Positions 21,620 through 26,697 of a DNA stretch of 26,697 nt are shown here, piece by piece. Below the pieces are notes generated by a model. That model had not been told where the DNA came from. It did not search any database and was given only the letters and a program-made list of their open reading frames with translations. The stretch covers positions 1 to 26,697 of the forward strand of contig JBKPDO010000080.1 of NCBI GenBank assembly GCA_046727955.1. Reading direction: 5' to 3'. The translations under genes and the position numbers were made by a program. The DNA comes from DASVXQ01 sp046727955. Lineage in GTDB: Bacteria > Actinomycetota > CALGFH01. How positions within the stretch are numbered: position 1 is the stretch's first letter; each line of letters opens with the position of its first letter.

Positions 21620-22564
21620 ATGCGAGTGTTCCTGGCGGGCGCGACCGGCGCCATCGGCAAGCCCCTCGTCCCGATGCTGCTGGAGAGCGGGCACGAGGTC
21701 GTGGCGATGACCCGGTCGGAGCAGAAGGCGGAGGGCCTTCGCGCGCTCGGCGCCAACCCGGTGGTCGCGGACGGGCTCGACCGGCGGGTGGTGGTGGACG
21801 CGCTGCTGAAGGCCAGCCCGGACGTGGTGATCCACCAGCTCACCGCCCTGACGGGCTTCCGCGACATGAAGCGCTGGGAGCGTGACTGGGCGCAGACGAA
21901 CCGGCTCCGGACCGAGGGGACCGACTACCTCCTGGAGGGTGCCCGCAGCGCCGGGGCGCGGCGGTTCATCGCGCAGAGCTACGCGGGGTGGCCGTATGCG
22001 CGCGAAGGCGGGCCGGTCAAGACCGAGGAGGACCCGCTCGACCCGAGCCCGCCGCAGGCCATGCGCCCCACCCTCGAGGCCATCCGGTACCTGGAGGAGC
22101 AGACGGTCGGCGCGACCGACCTGGACGGCATCGCGCTGCGGTACGGGGCGCTGTACGGGCCGGGGGCCTCGATCTCGGCGGGCGGTGACATCGTGGAGAC
22201 GGTGCGGGGCAGGAAGTTCCCCGTCGTCGGCGGCGGTGCCGGTGTGTGGTCCTTCGTCCACGTCGAGGATGCGGCTGCGGCCACGCTGGTCGCGACGGAG
22301 CGCGGGGCGTCCGGCCTGTACAACGTCGTCGACGACGAGCCCGCACCCGTCTCGGTGTGGCTTCCCGACCTGGCCAGGGCGGTGGGAGCGAAGCCGCCCC
22401 GGCGCGTCCCGGCCTGGCTGGCCCGTCCGATTGTCGGTCCGGTCGGCATCTCGCTGATGACCACCATTCGCGGCGCCTCCAACGCCAAGGCCAAGCGCGA
22501 GCTCGGCTGGAAGCCGCGCTACCCGACCTGGCGCGACGGCTTCCGCACCGGCCTCGGCAGTTAG
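21620..22564 (+). CDS. NAD(P)-dependent epimerase/dehydratase family protein (ECF41 target)
   Basis: This is an extended short-chain dehydrogenase-like protein of 314 residues. The N-terminal Rossmann motif is MRVFLAGATGAIGKPL, with GATGAIG at 7-13; HQLTALTGF follows, then QSYAGWPYAREGGPVKTEEDPLDP in the active-site region, ALRYGALYGPG, VWSFVHVEDAAAATL and a C-terminal YNVVDDEPAPVSVWLP. The classical Tyr-X3-Lys is not clear (SYAGWPYAREGG), so catalysis may differ from true sugar epimerases; the substrate is unknown. AGAGGAG at 21607-21613 supports ATG 21620; an in-frame ATG at 21575 lies right after the promoter and is less likely. Divergent pairing with the ECF41 sigma factor and its exact promoter show it is the dedicated target gene. 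Confidence 0.88.
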   Translation: MRVFLAGATGAIGKPLVPMLLESGHEVVAMTRSEQKAEGLRALGANPVVADGLDRRVVVDALLKASPDVVIHQLTALTGFRDMKRWERDWAQTNRLRTEGTDYLLEGARSAGARRFIAQSYAGWPYAREGGPVKTEEDPLDPSPPQAMRPTLEAIRYLEEQTVGATDLDGIALRYGALYGPGASISAGGDIVETVRGRKFPVVGGGAGVWSFVHVEDAAAATLVATERGASGLYNVVDDEPAPVSVWLPDLARAVGAKPPRRVPAWLARPIVGPVGISLMTTIRGASNAKAKRELGWKPRYPTWRDGFRTGLGS

Positions 22565-22668
22565 GGGTCTCCGCTCGACAACCTTGCCGGGGTGAACGTG
22601 ACGGACCTGCGTTGGGTTCGTGCTGTGAGGAAACCTTGCTGTGCGGCGATCCCTTAGCGCACCTCGCG

Positions 22669-22686
22669 GAGGCGGCCCGGCGCCTC
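22669..22686. terminator. Short hairpin between convergent genes
   Basis: GAGGCG (22669-22674) and CGCCTC (22681-22686) form a 6-bp stem over a six-base GC loop in the 135-base gap between the epimerase and the LON-domain gene, which converge here. It could serve as a bidirectional terminator. Nothing else is seen in the gap. Confidence 0.35.
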
Positions 22687-22699
22687 TCATCTCGGGCGG

Positions 22700-23344
22700 T
22701 CAGTTGAGGGAGAAGGAGACGCTGAGGCGGGCGGGGCCGGCGATGCCGAGGTGCTCGAGGAGGGCGAGCTCGCGGCGCAGCAGCCGGGCCTCGGTGCGCA
22801 GGCGCTCGGCGGCGGAGGCGATGGCGAGCAGGTGCTGCTTGTCGGCGAGGTCCACCTGCAGCGCGCCGGCCACCAGGTAGGAGGCGGCGACCGGGTCGCC
22901 GGGCAGGTCGACCTGGTCGATGCCGCTCTCGCCGGCGGTCTCGAGCAGCGTCGTCACGTAGCGGTTGAACAGCCGGCCGACCGGGACGATGCGCTCCTCG
23001 GCAGCGTCACCGGCGCTCTCGCCCAGCGTCGCCACGTCGGCGACGATGTAGGGCGCCGACTGGGTGACGCCCTCGATGCGGAAGCGGTGCTCGCCCTGGG
23101 CGACCACGTCCAGGCGGCCGTCCGGGTGGCGGCGCACGTCCCGCACCTGGGCCACACAGCCGATCGGGTGGTGGTCGGCAGGGTCGCCGACCTCCTGGCC
23201 GTGGACGATCGCGACCACCCCGAAGCGGCGCTCGCCCTCCAGCACGCGGGCGAACATCTGCCGGTAGCGCTCCTCGAAGACGTGCAACGGGATCGGCAGA
23301 CCGGGGTAGAGCACGGTCGACAGCGGGAACAGCGGGAGCTCCAC
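22700..23344 (-). CDS. LON substrate-binding-domain protein
   Basis: The 214-residue product is a stand-alone LON N-terminal (PUA-like) domain without the ATPase or protease parts of Lon. The start MELPLFPLSTVLYPGLPIPLHVFEERYR is cited as a pattern over residues 1-28. Family segments FGVVAIVHGQEVG, IGCVAQVRDVRRHPDGRLDVVAQGEHRFRI (the beta barrel) and a C-terminal helical part (LASYLVAG-like, DKQHLLAIASAAERL, ARLLRRELALLEHLG) follow. Start GTG 23344 fits with AGGGGG five bases upstream; ATG 23401 is an alternative. Such proteins are common in Actinobacteria and may bind unfolded or specific protein substrates, but their function is unknown. It is divergent from hisD and convergent with the epimerase gene. 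Confidence 0.86.
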   Translation of the reverse strand: MELPLFPLSTVLYPGLPIPLHVFEERYRQMFARVLEGERRFGVVAIVHGQEVGDPADHHPIGCVAQVRDVRRHPDGRLDVVAQGEHRFRIEGVTQSAPYIVADVATLGESAGDAAEERIVPVGRLFNRYVTTLLETAGESGIDQVDLPGDPVAASYLVAGALQVDLADKQHLLAIASAAERLRTEARLLRRELALLEHLGIAGPARLSVSFSLN

Positions 23345-23445
23345 GACAACCCCCTGGCGTGCAGCTCGGGACCTCTGGCCGGCACGGAGCCGTGCAGACA
23401 TGGTACGTGGCGGCAAATGCCTTCGCTGCGGCTGTGCGGCTGCGG

Positions 23446-23451
23446 TAGGGT
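23446..23451 (+). promoter_or_regulatory. Candidate -10 element (TAGGGT) for the his operon
   Basis: TAGGGT lies 69-75 bases before the hisD start. A weak TTCGCT stands 18 bases upstream as a possible -35. No histidine-rich leader peptide or T-box is visible between it and hisD. Confidence 0.4.
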
Positions 23452-23519
23452 GGCCTTCCCGACCCAATGTCGACCCTGGGCGGAACGCGCCTGAACAGCC
23501 ACGACCTGGAGCAATGCCC

Positions 23520-24848
23520 GTGCTGCACGTCATCGACCTTCGAGGCTCAGACCAGGACCCGGCCGAGCTGCTGCCGCGCGCGCTCGCCGGCTCCGCGGCC
23601 GACCTGGCCGCGGCCAGGGCGAGCGTCCGCGCGCTGGTGGCGGACGTCGCCGAGCGTGGCGACCGGGCGGTCGCGGAGGCGGCGAGCCGCTTCGACGGGG
23701 TGCAGGCGCCGCCCAAGGCGTGGCGGGCGACCGCGGACGAGCTCGCCGCCGCCGAGCGGGCGCTCGACCCCGAGCTGCGCGGCGCCCTGCTCGACGCGAT
23801 CCAGCGCGTGCGCGCGTTCCACGAGGCGCAGCGGCCTGCCGATCTGGTCTGGACCGGGCGCCCCGGCGTCCGCCTGGTGCAGCGTTTCGTGCCGCTGCGC
23901 CGCGCGGGCGTGTACGTGCCCGGCGGTCGCGGCGCCTACCCCTCGAGCGTGGTCATGAACGTGGTGCCGGCCCAGGCGGCCGGGGTGTCGAGCATCGCGC
24001 TGGCGACGCCGCCTGGCGCTGGCGGCCGCGGCCACCCATCGGTCCTGGCCGTGGCGGCGCTGCTCGGCGTCGACGAGGTGTGGCTGCTGGGGGGCGCACA
24101 GGCGGTGGCCGCGCTCGCCTATGGCACCGCCACCGTGCCGGCGGCCGACTCGGTGACCGGCCCGGGCAACCTGTACGTCGCCCTGGCCAAGCAGGAGGTC
24201 GCCGGCCGGGTGCGCACCGACGGCTTCGCCGGGCCCACCGAGATCGCCGTCCTCGCCGACGCCAGCGCCGACCCTCGACTGGTGGCGCTCGACCTGGTGG
24301 CCCAGGCAGAGCACGACCCGCTCGCCACCTGCCTGCTGGTGACGGACGAGCCCGACCTGTGGAAGGCGGTGGAGCCCGTCCTCGCGGAGGAGGTGGCCGC
24401 TACGCCCCGGCGGGAGCTGGTCGAGCAGGCCTTCGCCGGTCAGTCGGCGGTGGTGCTCTGCGACGGCCGCGACGGGATGCTGCGGGTCGCCGACGCGTTC
24501 GCTCCCGAGCACCTCGAGCTGCTGGTCGAGGACGCCGCCGAGCTGGCCACGCGGGTGCGGAGCGCCGGCGCGGTGTTCGTCGGGCCGTGGACGCCGGTGG
24601 CGCTCGGCGACTACGCGGCGGGCACCAACCACGTCCTGCCGACCGCCGGCACCGCCCGCTTCGCCGGTGGCCTCTCGACCTACAGCTTCCTGCGGCCGAT
24701 GCAGGTGGCCGAGTTCGACCGGGAGGCCCTGGCCGAGGCGGCCGCCGCGGTGGCAGCGCTCTCCCACGCCGAGGAGCTGCCGGCGCACGGTCGCGCGGTC
24801 ACCGCGCGGCTGGCGCCAGTCGGCGGCAGCGCGGAGGCCGGCCGGTGA
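23520..24848 (+). CDS. hisD: Histidinol dehydrogenase
   Basis: HisD performs the last two steps of histidine synthesis, oxidising L-histidinol to L-histidine with two NAD+ and a bound zinc ion. The product (442 residues from GTG 23520) shows VPLRRAGVYVPGGRGAYPSSVVMNVVPA, then GGAQAVAALAYGT, DSVTGPGNLYVALAKQEV, GPTEIAVLAD, the zinc-site QAEHDP and the catalytic-base region FAPEHLEL. AGTNHVLPT and LSTYSFLRP complete the set. Two starts are six bases apart: ATG 23514 has GGAG only two bases away, whereas GTG 23520 has it at eight bases, so GTG is preferred. The stop overlaps the hisC GTG. First gene of hisD-hisC-hisB. Confidence 0.96.
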   Translation: MLHVIDLRGSDQDPAELLPRALAGSAADLAAARASVRALVADVAERGDRAVAEAASRFDGVQAPPKAWRATADELAAAERALDPELRGALLDAIQRVRAFHEAQRPADLVWTGRPGVRLVQRFVPLRRAGVYVPGGRGAYPSSVVMNVVPAQAAGVSSIALATPPGAGGRGHPSVLAVAALLGVDEVWLLGGAQAVAALAYGTATVPAADSVTGPGNLYVALAKQEVAGRVRTDGFAGPTEIAVLADASADPRLVALDLVAQAEHDPLATCLLVTDEPDLWKAVEPVLAEEVAATPRRELVEQAFAGQSAVVLCDGRDGMLRVADAFAPEHLELLVEDAAELATRVRSAGAVFVGPWTPVALGDYAAGTNHVLPTAGTARFAGGLSTYSFLRPMQVAEFDREALAEAAAAVAALSHAEELPAHGRAVTARLAPVGGSAEAGR

Positions 24849-25933
24849 CGGTCCGCGCGCAGCGCGGCCGGGCGCCCCGCGTGCGGCTGCGCGACGACCT
24901 CGCCGACCTGATCCCGTATGGCGCGCCCCAGCTCGACGTGCCAGTGCGGCTCAACACCAACGAGACCAGCTATCCGGTGCCGCCGACGGTGCTCGACGAT
25001 CTCGCCGACGCGGTCCGCGGGCTCGACCTGCACCGCTACCCGGACCGGGAGGCGACCGAACTGCGCGAGGCGCTGGCCCGGCACGCCGGCCGCCGGCTCG
25101 AGGGCACCTGGGCCGCCAACGGCTCCAACGAGCTGCTGCAGCAGCTGCTGCTGGCGTTTGCGGGGCCGGGCCGCGCCGCGCTGGTGGTCGAGCCGACCTA
25201 CGCGATGCACTCCCTGATCGCCCGCGCCACCGGCACCAGCGTCGTGACCCGCGTCCAGCCGCACGTCCCGCCGGTCACCCCGGCGGTGGCCGCCGACCTG
25301 GTGGCCGAGGCAGGCGCCGACCTCACCTTCTGGTGCTCGCCGAACAACCCGACCGGCGAGGCCAGCAGCCAGCAGACGGTCGCCGCCGTCTGCCAGGCCG
25401 CGCCCGGCCTGGTGGTGGTCGACGAGGCGTACGGGGAGTTCGCCCGCTCGCACGCGGCCGACCTGCTGGTCAGGTTCCCGAATCTCGTGGTCACGCGCAC
25501 CTTCTCCAAGGCCTTCCGCATGGCCGGGCTGCGGCTCGGCTACCTGCTCGCCGACCCCGGCGTGGTGGACGGGCTGCGGCTGGTGCGCCTGCCCTACCAC
25601 CTGTCGGCGCTCACCCAGACCGTCGGCCTGCGGGCGCTCGCCCACGCCGGCGAGCTGATGGACCACATCGGCGTCACCCAGCGCGAGCGCGAGCGGGTCG
25701 CGGCCGCGCTCGGCGCCATGCCTGGGGTCGAGGTCATGCCGAGTGACGCGAACTTCCTCTGCTTCGCGACGCCGGTCGCCCCGAGGCGGCTGTGGCGCGG
25801 GCTGGTCGACCGCGGGGTGCTGGTGCGTGACGTCTCCGCCTATCCGACGCTCGACCGGCACCTGCGGGTCTCGACCGGCACGCCGGCGGAGAACGACGCC
25901 TTCCTGCAGGCCCTCGAAGCGGAGCTGGCCTGA
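24845..25933 (+). CDS. hisC: Histidinol-phosphate aminotransferase
   Basis: HisC is a PLP enzyme that transaminates imidazole-acetol phosphate with glutamate to histidinol phosphate. The 362-residue product has the family layout: RLNTNETSYPVPP, LHRYPDREATELREALA, ANGSNELLQQLL, EPTYAMHS, FWCSPNNPTGE, VVVDEAYGEF and TRTFSKAFRMAGLRLGYLLA, with the PLP lysine at K222. The phosphate-binding arginine of the C-terminal LRVSTGTPAENDAFL is present. The GTG start overlaps the hisD stop by four bases, and the stop shares one base with the hisB ATG, so the three enzymes are translationally coupled. Confidence 0.96.
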   Translation: MTVRAQRGRAPRVRLRDDLADLIPYGAPQLDVPVRLNTNETSYPVPPTVLDDLADAVRGLDLHRYPDREATELREALARHAGRRLEGTWAANGSNELLQQLLLAFAGPGRAALVVEPTYAMHSLIARATGTSVVTRVQPHVPPVTPAVAADLVAEAGADLTFWCSPNNPTGEASSQQTVAAVCQAAPGLVVVDEAYGEFARSHAADLLVRFPNLVVTRTFSKAFRMAGLRLGYLLADPGVVDGLRLVRLPYHLSALTQTVGLRALAHAGELMDHIGVTQRERERVAAALGAMPGVEVMPSDANFLCFATPVAPRRLWRGLVDRGVLVRDVSAYPTLDRHLRVSTGTPAENDAFLQALEAELA

Positions 25934-26532
25934 TGGCGGCGCCGCGCAGCGCCCGCGTGGAGCGGCGCACCAGCGAGGTCGAGGTCGCCGTCGAGCTGGA
26001 CCTGGACGGCCGGGGCCGGGCGAGCGCCGACACCGGCGTGCCCTTCCTCGACCACATGCTCGCCCAGCTCGGCAGGCACGCCCGCTTCGACCTCGACGTC
26101 CGCGCCAAGGGCGACCTCGAGATCGATTCGCACCACACCGTCGAGGACACCGGCATCGCCCTTGGCCAGGCGCTCGGCCAGGCGCTCGGCGACAAGTCAG
26201 GGGTGCGCCGCTTCGGCGACGCCACCGTGCCGCTGGACGAGGCCAGGGCGCGCGCCGCCGTGGACCTGTCGGGCCGGCCCTACCTGGTGTGGCAGGTGGC
26301 CGTCGAGGCGGCCCCTGGCGAACTTGGCAGCTTCGACCCGCGCCAGGCCCGCCACCTGCTCGAGGCCCTGGTCGCCAACGCCGGCTGCACTGTGCACGTG
26401 GTGCTCGAGCGGGGCGACCTGCCGCACCACGCGCTGGAGGCCTGCTTCAAGGCGCTCGCCCGCGCGCTCGGCGACGCCTGCGCGCCCGACCCGCGCGCGG
26501 GCGCTGGCAGCACGAAGGGAACCCTGCAGTGA
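25933..26532 (+). CDS. hisB: Imidazoleglycerol-phosphate dehydratase
   Basis: HisB removes water from imidazole-glycerol phosphate to give imidazole-acetol phosphate, the substrate of HisC. The 199-residue monofunctional form has TGVPFLDHMLAQLGRHA (about 34-50), the manganese ligands DSHHTVEDTG (65-74) and the second set LPHHALEACFKALARAL near residue 163; in most homologues the latter reads HHxxE as here. Length is normal and there is no fused phosphatase domain. The start TGATG shares its A with the hisC stop. hisH would be expected next in Actinobacteria but the following sequence to the window end holds only hairpin repeats. Confidence 0.96.
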   Translation: MAAPRSARVERRTSEVEVAVELDLDGRGRASADTGVPFLDHMLAQLGRHARFDLDVRAKGDLEIDSHHTVEDTGIALGQALGQALGDKSGVRRFGDATVPLDEARARAAVDLSGRPYLVWQVAVEAAPGELGSFDPRQARHLLEALVANAGCTVHVVLERGDLPHHALEACFKALARALGDACAPDPRAGAGSTKGTLQ

Positions 26533-26570
26533 TCAGGTTGCCGATAGTGAGGGACACCGCAGTCCTTGAT

Positions 26571-26658
26571 CCATGTGGGGGGAGCTCGCTCCCCCCACGG
26601 CGCGCGCGTCGCGCGCCCCGGCCGGGGGATACAAGTTGGGGGGGCGAGCTCCCCCCAC
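26571..26658. repeat. REP-like hairpin pair downstream of hisB
   Basis: The first unit, CCATGTGGGGGGAGC-TC-GCTCCCCCCAC with flanks, spans 26571-26600; its 11-bp arms (26575-26585, 26588-26598) pair perfectly. An 8-bp hairpin of alternating C and G follows (26599-26617). A second unit in inverted orientation spans 26635-26658 (reading GTGGGGGGAGC-TC on the minus strand), followed by another C-run and CACATCG. Same core as the cluster at 14551-14686, so a dispersed family. The remaining stretch to 26697 shows no gene. Confidence 0.8.
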
Positions 26659-26697
26659 CGCCCCCCCACATCGCCAGTGCCGGACTCCCCACGCAGC

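Noticed and set aside
26599..26617. Alternating C/G stretch as a Z-DNA or CRISPR-like element
   Set aside because: A single 8-bp hairpin adjoining a REP-like unit; no regular repeat-spacer array exists anywhere in the window.

Overview
The window is high-GC DNA from an actinobacterium, most likely a deep-branching or uncultured lineage of Actinomycetota. Four things point this way: a division cluster without ftsA but with sepF, yggT and a Wag31-type divIVA; a translational-type T-box in front of ileS; an ECF41 sigma factor with its signature promoter; and actinobacterial gene order (dksA/traR-lspA-rluD-dnaE, hisD-hisC-hisB). Finding murB directly before ftsQ suggests a lineage outside the well-studied Streptomyces and Mycobacterium groups. 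This placement rests on gene content, not on a phylogeny.

Layout. (1) 1-7285, plus strand: the end of the division and cell wall cluster, with murB (5' cut by the window edge), ftsQ, ftsZ, pgeF, yggS, sepF, yggT, divIVA and a previously unlisted 59-residue two-helix membrane protein. Most genes are close together or overlap; ftsZ, sepF and divIVA each have a candidate promoter in the larger gaps. (2) 7343-10535: a decayed accessory island. It holds a 49-residue zinc-finger-like gene and the remains of an ABC export cassette on the minus strand (adaptor C-terminus, intact ATPase, permease lacking its last helices). On the plus strand lie a short 5' gene fragment and a histidine kinase that lacks its N-terminus and carries a frameshift. 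The two junctions look like deletions between oppositely oriented gene pairs; one falls on a perfect 14-bp palindrome. (3) 10589-14460, minus strand: a HExxH-containing small protein overlapping the end of ileS, then ileS with its T-box leader. (4) 14466-20474: an intergenic cluster of REP-like hairpins, then dksA/traR, lspA and rluD, and then dnaE, whose leader carries two near-identical palindromes built of DnaA boxes. (5) 20541-22564: a divergent ECF41 sigma factor and NAD-dependent epimerase pair, with a match to the ECF41 promoter on each strand. (6) 22700-26697: a LON-substrate-binding-domain protein on the minus strand, diverging from the histidine genes hisD-hisC-hisB, followed by more copies of the REP-like hairpin.

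How the parts work together. The first block builds precursor (MurB) and the divisome (FtsQ, FtsZ, the FtsZ membrane anchor SepF, polar DivIVA). The second housekeeping block covers Ile-tRNA charging under tRNA control, lipoprotein processing, rRNA modification and replication. The sigma/epimerase pair is a self-contained regulatory module. I see no wholly new multi-gene system. The most novel-looking items are the REP-like family, the DnaA-box leader of dnaE, the hendecad-repeat DivIVA, the two small unlisted genes and the paired-deletion scar.
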